Part shown: positions 12,541-27,100 of the stretch, in pieces
How the letters are laid out: each line of letters begins with the position of its first letter
Numbering within the stretch: the stretch's first letter is position 1
NCBI GenBank assembly: GCA_032622095.1
Contig: CP136064.1
Location: 183,502,209-183,566,208, forward strand
Length of the DNA stretch: 64,000 nucleotides
Reading direction: 5' to 3'
Origin: Siphonodentalium dalli
Lineage: Eukaryota; Mollusca; Scaphopoda; Gadilida; Siphonodentaliidae
Notes under the pieces: model-generated
What the model saw: the letters and a program-made list of their open reading frames with translations, nothing else
Databases searched by the model: none
Told to the model about the DNA's origin: nothing
Made by a program: the position numbers and the translations under genes

Positions 12541-13876
12541 TAGCAGATTTTCTTTACAAAAATTTGATCAATATGTTCTCCCATTGTCTCCATTATGTGG
12601 TTCATGAAAGACCAGGTACATACAACTTGTCAGCGTTATACCCACAGTCTGAAGCACCATTTCGATATCAGATTCAGCCTATTTACAAGAAGTCATAACT
12701 TCTTCATAGCTTCTGAGGGATCACATCAAGTTCACCTATTAGACATGAATAATTAATGAACTGACACAGAATGAGTAGGATTTTCAAAAAGTTCATTTCT
12801 CACAGAGATAAAGAATTAGTAAAAATGTCCAAATTAATTAATTTTTATGTCACTTGGACACATGTGTTTCCTGTAAATGAATACAGTACATTCACTTGCA
12901 AATGACAAATTCATATCAGTTTATGAAAGTCATAACTAAAATCTGTGCAGTTTTGTACTCACATAACACCACTATTTGATAAAATAGTATATTATGCACA
13001 AAATATTTTATATAAGTGTAAATTATATATTGTATTGCTCCTTCAAGATCTGCAATAAATAGAATATTTTTCTGCAGCTATGAGAATAAAGAATGCCAAA
13101 TATGTTGACAAACATTGAGGAGAGCTTAGTTTATATATCTCAAAAGAGTACTAAATCCGTACAATATTTCTTTCCAAGGTTTTTGATATTCTGTCTGATC
13201 TGGGAAGCAATATTTACTAGATATCACAGTGAAGATAGGTTAGAAATGTTGATGAATATAGCTTCCATGTGACCACAGACTTCTTAACAACAGGCATTTT
13301 TATTCAGTAAAGAACAAGCAATTGGAACTTCAGAATTTCATTGTTAATGAATTCCATTATGTAGTGACTAAAACAGGCACCACACTAACAGATAGTGCCA
13401 CTACCGGCACTGAGCGTGATCATCAATTGTGAATGTCCTTTGACACAATGGCAGTTTATATATAGTAGTACCTCTCATACTGGCCAACATCAATAAGATC
13501 TATGTAAATTAATGACAGGGAAGGACTGCAAAAAAAATATTCTTCAATGAAACCAGAAGAGTGGGGTTTATGAACAGTGTATGTGGTCACTAGGCACTAT
13601 ATAATATGTGTAGCTTTGTCATTTGTTTTATCTGCATACATCATCCAAAGCATCAACATTCCAGATATACATGAACAAATATTACATATATACAGAGATT
13701 TGAAGGAAAAGGCCCAATAGATTTTAAAATGTTTAACATATCTTCCTCCCTCAATATTTCTCTTGTTCTGTAATTGCTTAAAAACTCATGGAAATAAGCG
13801 CTATATAAAAATTATCCATTAATATTGTTCATTGGATTATCTTAAAAATGTTATTATTTTAATTTGACAGTTCAAA
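12541..13876. other. No gene recognised; could include distal 3' UTR of the collagen gene
   Basis: AT-rich with no ORF of note and no strong repeat. It lies 1.0-2.3 kb downstream (minus strand) of the collagen stop, so a long 3' UTR could reach here. The sequence alone does not show it. Confidence 0.4.
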
Positions 13877-13880
13877 TTAA

Positions 13881-14327
13881 AGGTCCACTTAATGTTCGAA
13901 TCCCCAGATCACATTATATACAACATATCCTATATTATATACCACTTGAAAGAGGAAGCTCCAAAACATCTCGGTATCAACTTAATAGCCAGTTGAATAA
14001 ACTGTGAACACGTTATTGTCAAGGCGTTCTGAATGGTTTTGATCTGGACGATCTGGACTGTACTGCCACACAGTCTATTATTCTTGATGCTGGGGGAATA
14101 ACATAATCTCCTTGTTTGTAATTTTGATGCATTTTGGGTAAATAAGGAGGGAAGTCTTGTGGGTGAATCTGAGAATCTCTCACTTGATGGACACTCCTAG
14201 GCCACAGCTGTTCTGTATCAGTGTGGAATATATATATATATATTTGGTCTTATTTCATGCCAACAATACTCAATAACACTGACTCTCTGTATAGAAATAA
14301 CCGGGGACTCAAACATTAAGTGGGCCT
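13881..14327. mobile_element. TTAA-flanked MITE (AGGCCCACTTAAT family)
   Basis: Inverted tips AGGTCCACTTAATGTTCGA and TCAAACATTAAGTGGGCCT with TTAA at 13,877-13,880 and 14,328-14,331. A second copy with the same tips and interior blocks is at 27,140-27,624. No coding capacity. Confidence 0.88.
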
Positions 14328-14620
14328 TTAAGCATGTGAAATATTAAATACTCACACTGAAACTACAATCCTCCCAGAAAATATAAAAATAAGAAACTGC
14401 ATGATCAGACCATAGAGTCTAATAGCTTCTAACATGACCCCTTTTGTTTTCAATTTGTCATTTTTTTGAGTTTGATTATAAATGCATGCAAAAAAAGCAA
14501 TGATAAACACAACAGCAACAATTCACATGTAACTTTAACAACTGTGACTAGATTCCATCCAAATAGCTGTATAAAAAAAATACAGGAGTCATAAATATAT
14601 TACATCATGTAATACATGAA

Positions 14621-14626
14621 TTTATT
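14621..14626 (-). terminator. Candidate poly(A) signal of the collagen gene
   Basis: AATAAA on the minus strand, about 257 bp after the stop codon at 14,883-14,885. It is the first clear AATAAA I see downstream in this AT-rich DNA, so it is only a candidate. Confidence 0.4.
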
Positions 14627-14882
14627 ATATCATAACTTTAACAAGTCCATGTATCACATGGTGTGGGGGGGCCACGGATAAGCAGCAGAATAACCACAAT
14701 ATAGGTATCAATTCTCTCATTCACCTTAGATGATATATACATATGAACATCATTTAATTTTAAACTTTTTGTCTGCTGCGGAACTCAGCCATAGTACATC
14801 CCTTGAATTGCTCGGAACACAATGTGGGCAATAAGATGAATGAAGTCGATAAGATTATGCTAGATTAGTCTTCTAATACTGT
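14627..14882 (-). other. Probable start of the collagen 3' UTR
   Basis: Follows the TGA stop of the NC1 domain. No repeat element is recognised here. The extent depends on which poly(A) site is used. Confidence 0.5.
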
Positions 14883-15137
14883 TCACGATATCTTCTGGCA
14901 TACTTGACATCTGCTGATTTTTTGCCGTAGGTTTCCAGCTTTAAGAGTCATTGATATAGGTGTTTGGAACATGTTATCCTTCTCTAGTATGGCTAACCAG
15001 AACGTTAGAGAATCTGGATAGTGGTTGCATGTTCCCGTTCCGTGACATTCAAAGAATGGTGTTGAGCGGAAGGCCTCCAGGCAGGATCCTGCTGATTGGA
15101 AATCAGGTCCGTGACCCTGAGAACCTGCACCAGTGTG
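14883..15137 (-). CDS. COL4A1-like: COL4 exon: last NC1 exon with stop codon
   Basis: 255 bp, phase 0, acceptor TTTTTCAG. Encodes [10 protein letters not shown]...[10 protein letters not shown] and then TGA (14,883-14,885). It covers the second half of the second C4 repeat of NC1 with Cys in [19 protein letters not shown] and QVC. The Lys of TLKAG corresponds to the position that in vertebrate NC1 forms a sulfilimine bond with a Met of the opposing trimer (family knowledge). Confidence 0.96.
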   Translation of the reverse strand, partial: HTGAGSQGHGPDFQSAGSCLEAFRSTPFFECHGTGTCNHYPDSLTFWLAILEKDNMFQTPISMTLKAGNLRQKISRCQVCQKIS

Positions 15138-18100
15138 CTGAAAAAGGAAAATTAAATACATTTTTATTATAGGCTCAGCAATGGATTACCGTATGGAAAT
15201 AAATGGAAGTTAGATAATTTTCGTTATCCCCACAGTGGGATAAAGAAATGTTCACTTTCATACTATAGACCATAAACTATCTCAGGCATGATCGAGCGAT
15301 TCACTTACATGTAAAAATGGGCAGCAGAAAATATTTTTAAATCCTCAAGAATCGATAGTGATATCCTAACTTTTATTATTTTTTATCACAATAAAACTCT
15401 TCTTGTGTTGAAATTTGACTCTCAGTAAGTGACAGAGATCTGCTGTCATCTATGATGAATTGATTGAAGGTGTCTATGAGAAACTGTTATGTTGTAAAAT
15501 TGTTCAAGTTATCACGCTAAAGAACATCAAATTTCTATAAATAGAAACAAATGGCATAACTCTGGTTAGAAAGTCAGGGCAGACCCGATTTTCTGTGTAC
15601 AGCTCTCGCACATGACACATACCAAAAATTGTTGGAATCCATCAATAATCAGTTATTATCGCCCGCCCGCCAAACATCCCTCACCATATCAATAGTCAAG
15701 TTTTGATTAAAAACTCACTAATTCCATTTTGCCTATCTACCTGGAAAAATGTTGCCCAGCTGCAAGCTCTTTATATGTATCTTTGTGCAAAATTGAACAT
15801 TGTTACTATAATGCACACTAAATTACAATTTTGAAGCTCCAGGTAGCTTTGTTGCACACATTTTGTTTATAAATTAGTTTTCGTTCTGCCATACATGGTG
15901 GTAGAATCGAGATAATGCTTATAAATAATCCATGCAAAACTTGTTCTTGGAAATAAATATAGGCAAAAACATTAATTCCCTACCTGCCTGGATTTTTCTC
16001 ACCAACAAATAATTTTTTTTATTAGGCCTCAGTTTGAAACAGTTGATTAATTGCATATCGTCATATTTTACCATAAGCAAAGAGGAATAACCCAACCTAC
16101 TAGTACTGCATTACCCACATTTTGCAGTGTCATACAGTAATGCCCTAAATAATCAACTCCTTAACCACAGCAGTATTATGGGTAATTTTTCAAGATTTAG
16201 TTGGAAATATGGCTTGTTGCCATTCATCGGAAAGCTCTTAATTACCCATAATTCTGCTGTGGTTAAGGAGTCAATTATTTAGGGCATTACTGTATGTCTT
16301 TTGGTGAAAAAAAATATGATATGATAAGTATTCAGTGTGAAACAATTGATTAGGCCAAAATAAAAACAAATCTAAAGATTTTCATCAAAATTTATTTCAA
16401 CAGATGGGTGGGTGGGTAAATTTTATTTTATTTTGGCCTAATTGACCATCAAGCATGAGATTAATTACCATGGCAAAACTGTAACCTATCCACATTCCTC
16501 TCCAGCCAACTGGACAGTCCGGAACCATCATTGTTTGGCTGTGCACTGCAAATATCTGAAAATAAATTAAAGGTCAATGAATTAGACTGAAGCTCAACTT
16601 GCAGAAATTATTTGTTTGATATGTATCATTCTCCTTCGGCTTCATCTTCTGGGAAGTATCTATAGTCTCAAATTAACTTTGTTTTTTAGTTAATTTTTCC
16701 TTTCTGTTGAGTTTATGTATCCCCTAATTTGCAGAAAATAAAATGCAAATTGAGGTGACTAATGGGTGAACATCACCAACTTCAACTGGGGAACTTCAAC
16801 CTGATACCAGGTCTCCCATAGCAGTTGAGGCCTAAGTAGAATGAGGTTTCAGAGAGGGCGAATTTGGTGATTCTAGCACACTGTGCGGGATAGCAACACC
16901 AAGTTCACCCTCTGTGGACCTCTTTCTGAAAATGTCAGACACACTAAATTCAGACTTGAAGGACTGAGTTTCATGTCATCAGAACATACATGACCAGTCA
17001 GCCTTCGGCCTCAAGTTTTCTCCTTCTTTGATTACAAGAATGCCATAAACAATTGGCCAGTAACATACATGTGCGGATCTGTTTATTACACGCTCGATCT
17101 AAATCTACTAACAGATGTTATCCAATGATTTATTTCATGAAATTCAATTATCTTGGCATATCTGAGGATGTTTTCATTTTATATTTCTGCTTTCATTGTC
17201 TAGTCCAACATCAATTATGTCACGTGACATCAATGTCTTTCCATTCAATACACGTCTGTGGAACACCTTAAAAATTATGATAAAGGCTGAGATAGAAGAT
17301 CAGTGTATTTATTACTAACATGCATGTAAAAATAGAGGATCTACAATGAGTCCCCAGTTTATAGCAGAATTTGCAAAATGAGTCCAGTTAATTACGTCTG
17401 GACTGAACTTTTAGCGAGTTACAGAGTTATTTACTGGACCAGTAAGCTATAAACTGGTGATGAGTTATACAGTAATGCCCTAAATAATCGACTCCTTAAC
17501 CACAGCAGAATTATGGGTAATTTTTCAGGATTTAGTTGGAAATATAGCTTGTTGCCATTCATCGGAAAGCTCTCAGTGTGCCATTTGTGCGGCATTTTAA
17601 CCCTTTCATGACGGGAGCTGTGCTGGTGCAGCATTAAAGATCCTGTACCAGTGCATTCTCTTATATATGAGTCTCCCATAGGGAGCCTCGCATTTATAAG
17701 AGAATGCGCTGGCTTACAAGGACAAAGTAAATATGTTTTGGCCAATGTATTCTCTTATATATGCGAGGCTCCCTATGGGAATGTATTGGCACATGGTTTT
17801 CACAAAAAAATTCAGAAACTCCAGTCATGGCAAGGTTAATGAGCCAAATTTTGGAGGGGAGGCATGAATAAAGAGAATATTACAGCTAACGTCATCAATT
17901 ATTATTATACAGTAATGCCCTAAATAATCAACTCCTTAACCACAGCAGAATTATGTGTAATTTTTCAGGATTTAGTCGGAAATATGGCTTGTTGCCATTC
18001 TTCGGAAATCTTTCCGATGAATGGCAACAAGCCATGTTTCCGAATTTTGCTCATTAACCTTTACAGGATGATGTGAAGCACCATGTATTTATTTCTTAAA

Positions 18101-21100
18101 TATATTGATAAACTGAAAAGAACTTACTGGTCCTGGCGTCTCGCATACAGAGCACCTGGAGATGTAAGGTCTTATATTCTCCCCGGTGACTGGATTCATC
18201 ATCGTTGTCATTGGCTCAGGTGTTGACAACCAGTAACTGTAGTGGTTTCTATTGTTGAGATTACACTGGTTGTTTATATTACAGAATAAGACTGGCATAG
18301 TTTTGAACATACGTAGGCAACTGCCAGGAGAACCTAAAATGAAAAATATGCAACATTTAACATATAATAACAATCATATAATAGTAATGTGATGGTTGCG
18401 TGGAGTCAGAAAAATGAGGAAAATGACTTATTAGGTTGGTGCAAGGGTGGAACCAGGGAGGGATCAGGGGGCTACAGAGGTAGGGTTAGCTTAATTGAAA
18501 ACCCTAGTGATCAGTGTTGTAAATCCATACCAAATTTAATTGAGAACCTATAACCGATGGCAGAGATACTCAGGCAGCCAGGCAAAACACCACTATTTCC
18601 ATATAAACAAAGACGGGTATATTTAGAAAGGAAAACTCAAACAAAGTCATTGGGCACTCTTGTCAATGTACTCCCAATGGCATCCCAAATTTCATTATCA
18701 TCTGACAAACCATGGCTGAGATATCTGCACAGACAGGATGGACAAAATACCACTTTTCCAAATAAATAAAGAGGGATAACTCTAGAAAAGAAAATGCAAA
18801 GAACCTCATTGGTCCCTCCTTTGAAAGTACACCTGATGGCAAACCTCCATATCAAAGCTCATTCAAATCTGATAACCCGGCCCATAGTTGAGATATTATC
18901 GCAGATGGATGGACAATGTCAACCTAGTATACTTCTTCGAAAGTTGGGGGTACAGCAAAAGTCATTCAACCCTTTCTTTATTAAATACACATTACCATAG
19001 GTCGTTAACCCGTCGTTTGTTGAACTTATTATCTGAACATATCCCTCCAATAAATAGGATTCCGTCTGTAATTGTATTATCTGTCATCTACTTATTTTCC
19101 CTGATAACCCGTCCAGATGAATAATAGACAATTCCAATGTATACTTATAACTGAATGGGATAAATCCATATAGTATCGAAAGGTCTAAGGCCTTATAAAG
19201 CTCAGGCGAGTTATTCAGTGATCTATTTTTATTACACACCTAGAGGTACCATAATGCCCTAAATAATCGACTCGTTAACCATAGCAGAATTATTGGTAAT
19301 TTTTCAGGATTTAGTCGAAAATATGGCTTGTTGCCATTCATCTCAGTGAGAGCTTTCCATTGAATGGCAACAAGCCATATTTCCAACTAAATCCTGAACA
19401 ATTACCCATAATTCCGCTGTGGTTAAGGCGTCGATTATTTAGGGCATTACTGTAATTTATAAGGATTTCTGGGTAAATTAAAATTCATAATGTCAAACTT
19501 GAGAATTTTTGTGAACCTATTTTCCACCTCATGTTTGAACTATATTTGTTCATATCAACATGTACGAAGCGCTCGACTTGAAATGTCATCAGAGAACTGT
19601 CAAAATGTCTGATAACACAATTATCGACGATGTACTCCAGTCCGATGTGTTGTGAATTATTTTGTGCGATATTGATACAACGGATTTAACAGCACATAAC
19701 ATTTTCCAAATTTCGAAATGAAATTTCACATGTTCAAGTTACTGCTCTATAGTTTACACAAACTAAAATTTCGTCACTTTTGAAACTTATTTTCTCCTTT
19801 TAGTAAGATTTTCCTAAATATCATGTATCAACCGAAATGATTTACAGATATCACTGGAATATTCACATAATGCTAGTCCAAATGTCAGTTTATTCGATCA
19901 GTAAATTCACAGTAAATATCCCGTAAAATCCAGAACTTTGAAAAAGAAATCCCATAACATAGTAGAATCGGATATTGAGGTCCAGTGGAATTGTTATGTT
20001 GTTCATCCACATATCTGAAAGACGGTCACTCAGGTTTTACCAGCCAGACTCCCCTCGTGAATTATGTCACTTAATTATTAAAAACAATTGATTAATATTC
20101 TCTATATATAAACCTACCAAGGTCTTGCTGATGAGATCGTCCATTTGCTAGTATTGATAACAGAGAGTATCCTTGCCACAATTGGTATGTGCCCTCTGGA
20201 CATACAGGGGGAACGGTTGTTTGACTGTGCCTAGAATCAAGTATGTCAAATGTTGATGTACAGTAAAGTCCTAAATAATCGACCCCGCAAACACGGCAGA
20301 ATTATGGGAAATTTTTCAGGATTTAGTCGGAAATATGGCTTACTGCCATTCATCGGAAAGCTCTCTGTGAGAGCTTTCTTATGAATGGCAACAAGCCATA
20401 TTTCCGACTAAATCCTGAAAAATTTCCCATAGTTCTGCTGTGGTTAAAGGGTCATATACTTCGGGCATTAGTATATGTACTCTTCTAAATATATTAACAG
20501 CTTTCCCTTTATGCAATAGCAAAACTATGAACTGCAATAAGTGAAATTTTATGTTCAAGCCTTGAAATAATGTGTCTGTCTTCTGTAGAATGAGGTCCCA
20601 GAGGGTGAATTTTGTGTCGCTATCCCGCTTGGAAGGCTACCATCACCAAATTCACCCTCCAGGAACCTCATTCTGCTTAGGCCTCAAATGCTATGGGGGA
20701 GACCTAGGATCGGATTGATGTTCCCCAGTTGAAGCTGGTGATGTTCACCCACTAGTCACCTTGATTATGCATTTTATCTTCTGCAAGTTAGGGGATATAG
20801 AAACTGAACTGAAGGGAAAAAGTAACTAAAAATAATGTTAATTTGAGATTATAGATACTTCCCAGAAGATGATCCCTAAGCAGAATGAGGTCCTCAGAGG
20901 GTGAATTTAGTGTTTCTAGTCCTCTGTGCGGGGTAGCGTCACTAAATTCACCCTCTGGGGACCTCAGTCTGCAAATGACAGACACAATATTTCAAGGGTT
21001 TATGTTACCTGTTACCATATCTGAAAAATTTTATAGTTAGGTCGCACAAAGTAAATTTTCCATTTCTCAGGAAAAATTGTTTAACCCTTTGAATGCCAGG

Positions 21101-24100
21101 TCCGATTTTTGTATCAACCCATATACCCTGTGCCAATGCATTCTCTTATATATGCGAGTCGACCATAGGTCGCCTCGCATATATAAGAGAATGCATTGGC
21201 CTAACAATTTTTCATCATTTGTTATTATTTTTTACAATTTTTTACAATTTTAATAATTGTTTAAAAATCTAAAAAAAAAATCTATATTTTTTTTTTTGGC
21301 CGATTTTATAGACCGTAAATTAGGGCCGATGAGATCGGCCCCTGGCACTAAAAGGGTTAAAAGCATGTGCACACACACCAACGATCATTTGACCTCAGCT
21401 AGCTCTGAGTTTAATTTCAGTTGCCCATGGCAAAAGATTGATAAATCCCATGTAATTTATTTGTCAAAAAATTAATCACCCAATAAAGTATCATTTGACA
21501 CATTTTTTACTGAGATCGCAGATGCTATACATAATGTGTTTAAAGACATATTATGTACTTGTTCGGGTGCGTGAAACTGATAAGTTAGTATTCAGTCACT
21601 ATAAAAACTGGAGGAAGAACATTCTACTAACATCGCCAAAAATTTGAAGCAAATCGACCGTACCACTCCAAGGAAAACATCATCAGAACTACGCTCAATT
21701 GTAAATATTAACATCTCGAATCAGGATGCATCTATCAGCGATAAACTATCGAGAATGATTTCGCCATCGAGAGTCACTGCATTTAATTCATATATAAGAA
21801 TGATGGTGAGTGTTGTCAATTTGGAAATTCTATTTGTAAAAATTATTACTTTGTGTTTCACATCACTTTAACACAAATTTAAATATGGTTACCGTAACAA
21901 TTACAGTAAGGAATCGGAAATAAAAATTCTGAAACAGGAATGCTTGTATCAAGATGTGCCACAATTATTTTGTACCGATAAACAATACTCCCTACAGATT
22001 AACCCTTTCAGTGCCAAGGCCGATCAAAACAAGGTTGATCAAAACAATTACAGTAAGGAATCGGAAATAAAAATTCTGAAACAGGAATGCTTGTATCAAG
22101 ATGTGCCACAATTATTTTGTACCGATAAACAATACTCCCTACAGATTAACCCTTTCAGTGCCAAGGCCGATCAAAACAAGGTTGATCAAAACATCGGACT
22201 TGGCACTGAAAGGGTTAAATAAAAATATTGCATGCGCAGGGTTTCAGGACGATGCGCGCGGGGCCTGAGCAACAGGACTTTGACTTTGGGTGGCCATATT
22301 GCCAATTTAATAATAATGTGACATATCCAAGTTAAATTCTCAACGACTCAGCCATTTCCACTTCGCTGAGGAAATAAATAACCTCTTCCATAAATAGAAA
22401 CCATATTCGCAAAATGCTACAATATATGGCTCTAGTAATAAGATGATGACCTTGACTCGTTGACGCATAGTTGCATATGGAACAGAATGTATTCACTGTA
22501 TGACAGTACCAGACTTGATCATTCATTAAATAGTGATAAATAGCAATAATTAGTTCATTTTTAACAGACAAGTCTCCCAGCCAACAGACCTATTTCCCAG
22601 AAGTATGCACATGGTCAATCACTTGATTGAAAAAGACAGGCAGATATGGTTTCTATTTATGGAAGAGGTTATTTCCTCGGCGAAGCAGAAATGGCCAAGT
22701 CATAGAGAATGATCCAAGTTAATCAGGTTATGTTAATTTTATATCCATTTTAGTTTCCAATAACATTTGTGTCACACTATATTGGCATTGTAAACTCCAC
22801 GCCCTTCCACACGGTGCGTGGCATGCACGATCCTCCAAGTTAGAACACATCAGGTAGGGTCCTGCGAATATTCGATATTCGATTCGAGATTCGATTCGAA
22901 AGTCAAATTCGATTCGAATTCGATATTTCCAACTCGAAATTTCGAATATACACTGACAAAAAAAGTAGGATGTTTACGAACAGGTAAACACGTCGATCTT
23001 AGCTGTTACTGTGCCATATTATTCCCAAAACTTATGAATATATGCAGCTTATAATTCTTATTGTACATCGCGAAAGTTCGCATGATATTAAGTATAAGTA
23101 TAACCAGTAATTGGACACTATAGGACAACTAAATGCATCTGAATTCTAGCCTTGAACATGGTAGCCAAAAGATTGGAGACAGCATATGGACTGATGACGC
23201 ACGTAAATTATAACAGCGATGAAACTGAGCAACGTTGTCATTTTACTATGTCAGTTTCATTTCCAAACAGGGGCGGCAAGAAAACGGCCTATTTGCCCTT
23301 GCCGCTCCTGTACAATATAATCATGTTTATTTCTGAATATTTCACTGTCAGCATTATGTTTGTAAATATTGTGCAAAAACAATAAAAAACGCTAACGTTA
23401 TCCACCGACTATACGTCTTAGATTCAGCATTATGTAATATCGCTGAGAATGCAAACCAAGCTCCGTGCAGAGTTCAGTCCCCTACGCAGGACTTACCGAT
23501 GCCAGCACCTACACGTAAATTGCCGTAATGTGAAGAAACGTCGCATTTATTTATTTGAGATTTTTGTAGGTTACACTTCATTCTGCATTATTCTGAGAAA
23601 CTGAACTGTCCATATTTATTTGAAAATGGTCTAGATCAAGCCAGAATGAATTATAACTGACAAAACACTTCAATCAAAAATGTTAGATTTAATAAGAAAA
23701 TACACGTGCCGGCAGCGTTCAGACATCGCGTGGCGAGCGGACTGAACTCTGTTTTCCAGCTTGAATGCAAACAACACATGTTCCCGGCGTCGAAAAGTGC
23801 ACGTGTTTTCGTTTGAAGTTGACTTTCAGTGTCGGAGCGATCCTTGAAACTTGACAATTTGTCGACCGTTTTTCATGTTTATTTTTAAACTTGATACAAA
23901 CTGCATGCAGTACTGGAACTTTCACATGTGATGAATGCAACATGGTATATAAATCGCAAGCGTCTGGGACAACGACCCATCTAAGCACCCAGCACTACAT
24001 AAACAGGCTACCCTGCGACTGTTGTTGCATCTTCAAGTTTATAACAACGGGTGTTTCCCAGTGCCGATTTGCAACTGTGCATGTACATGCAAACTCTAAA

Positions 24101-27100
24101 AATTTAGCATGATTTTAATTCCGATAATCCGTTTCGTGTTTATATATTTAATCGTCGTGATGACGCATGGACGTTTTAATGTTTTTTTTCTCGTGACAAT
24201 TCTCAATTGAAGTTAATAGTATCAGGAACGATCGGTTGATCGCCACATAACTTAAGATGGAACTTCATGGAAGTTCCTAGAACGTTTCACAAATCGTCTG
24301 ATAATTGACATTAAATGCCTAATTGTGAATGCAACCCATAGGTATGATTCGATTCGATATTCGATTCGATTTTGTTGACTCGATTCGATATTCGATTCGA
24401 TCAAAATCTCCAATTCGCAGGACCCTAACATCAGGCACAATGAGAGCTTGCAGACGGGGAACGATTTGTGTGAATTGTGTGCGATTTGCCATCCACTAGA
24501 TTTAGATACAAGTTCTAAGTTTCTGGTGATGTTGCTAACACATTGCATGGAGTAATTTCACTGACGTGAATGACTGATATATAAGAAGAAGCACTCAGTT
24601 TAATTTATATGATTTAACTGTTCAAATATGGTCAATAGAGGTATTTCTAATGAAGAAATAATTTGAGTCATATAGGAATAATATGCATTGCACCCCATCT
24701 GAAAATATCTTCATCTATATAATAGATACCTTGTGAAATAGAAGCCAGCACCATCTCCCTGAAATCCTGTTTTTCCCATCTCTCCAGGGTAACCTTTTGA
24801 CCCATTTGGTCCATGTCTCCCATCATTACCTCTCCTACCAGCTTCACCACCTACTCCTTTCTGTCCTGATTGACCATGCATACCAGAGAAACCTTGCTCT
24901 CCCTTTAGACCTCTGAATCCAGGCAGACCATATTCACCTGTAATTTAAATCATAATCTGTCAATTCATGGAATTCTGTCGCAGAATGTGTTGTCATCGTA
25001 TGTTTTTCAAGAGTTATCTATCCTGGAAACGTGTAATCCTAGGAGTTAATTGTCTGCATCTTTCCACGCACATTTTGTTTAACTGTAAATATGTTTATTC
25101 CTTGCAGTCATATCTCATCGTTATTATTTGTATTGTTTAAGTATGCAAAAATAATGGGAACTTTTAAATACAATGCCTGTGGAAAGGTGCAGACGGTTAT
25201 CTCATAGGATAGAGCGTTTCCAGGATAGATAACTTTTGAAAAACCTACGAAGACAAGACTTTTTGAAATACTGTCAAACAACTAATTGTTGATCAATTAA
25301 CCATTCAGGTTTATAAGTTGATCGATTGATGATGTTGTCACTCTCCCAGAGAGCACAGGTGCTTGATCTAATTTTCATACAACAGCCCACATGGGAAGAA
25401 AACAGCCTTGTTGCTTCAGTTTAAACAGTACAGTAATGCCCTAAATAAACGACTCCTTAACCATAGCAGAATTATGGGTAATTTTTCAGGATTTAGTCGG
25501 AAATATGCTCTCCGATGAATGGCAATAAGCCATATTTCCCATAATTCTGCTGTGGTTAAGGAGTCGATTATTTAGGACATTACTGAATCTATTGCACACC
25601 CATTCATTTATTTTTGTGAAATACAGAAAAATGATGAAGATTTCAAAACATTCAATAGAAAAATTTGTATTGAAACCGATTACAACAACAGTGCCATAAT
25701 AGCGACATCAACATTAACAGAAAATTTCTTCTAAAAATTATGAGGAATAGTCTACATAAAGCAGACCTTTGTTCAATTAAATAAAATAATATCGGCCTAA
25801 ATTTCAGTATATTGCAATCTACAATCTTCAGAGTGTGCCATAAACATAGAACAATACAGTTGTGTGAACATGTTAATGTTAGTGCATGCGGTTGCCATGT
25901 CGCGAGGTAAAACTCAAATGTACTTTCGCATTTACCATCCCCCAATAACAAACTCATGCAATATCATTAACCAGTTTACACACTTGTGTCGTTCGATCTA
26001 TTTATTCAACCCTCAATACATGTACATCAGACAATATATTATGATTTAGATATGATCGCATGATTTAATTTGGAAAAGGGTGAAGTGGATCTAAAAACAA
26101 GCGGGTCACCACTTATCTTAAGTTATCTCCTCAGAGAAGAAAAGCATGCATAGTATAATGCAGAAGGGGCGAATGACAAGCGGCAGATTTGAAGAGAATT
26201 GATTGAAGAGGACATAACTTCATAAGTAGAGGGAAAACGAAAATGATGAGAAAACAAAACATTACAGAATAGTATGAATCAGTTGAAAGTAAAATGGAGA
26301 GTGAGACAGAGAGTGAATTTCCACTGCTGTGTGTTAACCCTTTGAGTGCCAGGTCTGATTTTTGTATCAACCCATATACCCTGTGCCAATGCATTCTCTT
26401 ATATATGCGAGTCGACCATAGGTCGCCTCGCATATATAAGAGAATGCATTGGCCTAACAATTATTTATTTTTTTACAATTTTTTACAATTTTAATAATTT
26501 ATTCTTATATTCTTTAACAGACTTATTTTGTAGGTTTAGGGCACTCAAAGGGTTAATACATTATTCTTATATGGCCAAAATTTGGTTTATTTCTAAACGG
26601 ACATAGCTAGAGGGTCTCTATTGAGCAGTGGGGGGTATCCACCTTGAATTTTTCAACTGCACACCCTTGACCCCCATAGAGCCTGTCCCCTCCCAACTTG
26701 GGCAAACTCCCAAGTTCGTAAAATTACTTTTATTCCATAGGAAATGTTCAGATAATAAGTTCAACAAACGACCATTGTTGAACTAATTATATGAACATTT
26801 CCCTCCATCTGCACTTGAGCTGTATTATAAGTTTTCTGCCTGTCGTCTGCTTATATTTTGTGAACATCCCTCTAGATAAATAATAGACTATTCCAATGTA
26901 TACTTTAATAACTGAATGGAAGAATCCATTTAGTATAGAAAGGGTTAATTCTTGTTGGCTGTCCTATTCATTCTTACCGTTTTCTCCCTTGATTCCATCC
27001 ACACCAGAGAGTCCATGGAAACCAGGTTCTCCAGTGTGTCCTTTAGGTCCCTTTAGGCCACGAAGTGGTGGAGGTCCGGGTTCTCCTGCCTGACCGAGTA

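Noticed and set aside
21644-21871. 75-codon ORF ending at a possible GT donor
   Set aside because: No domain match and no partner exon. The splice-like site alone is not evidence.
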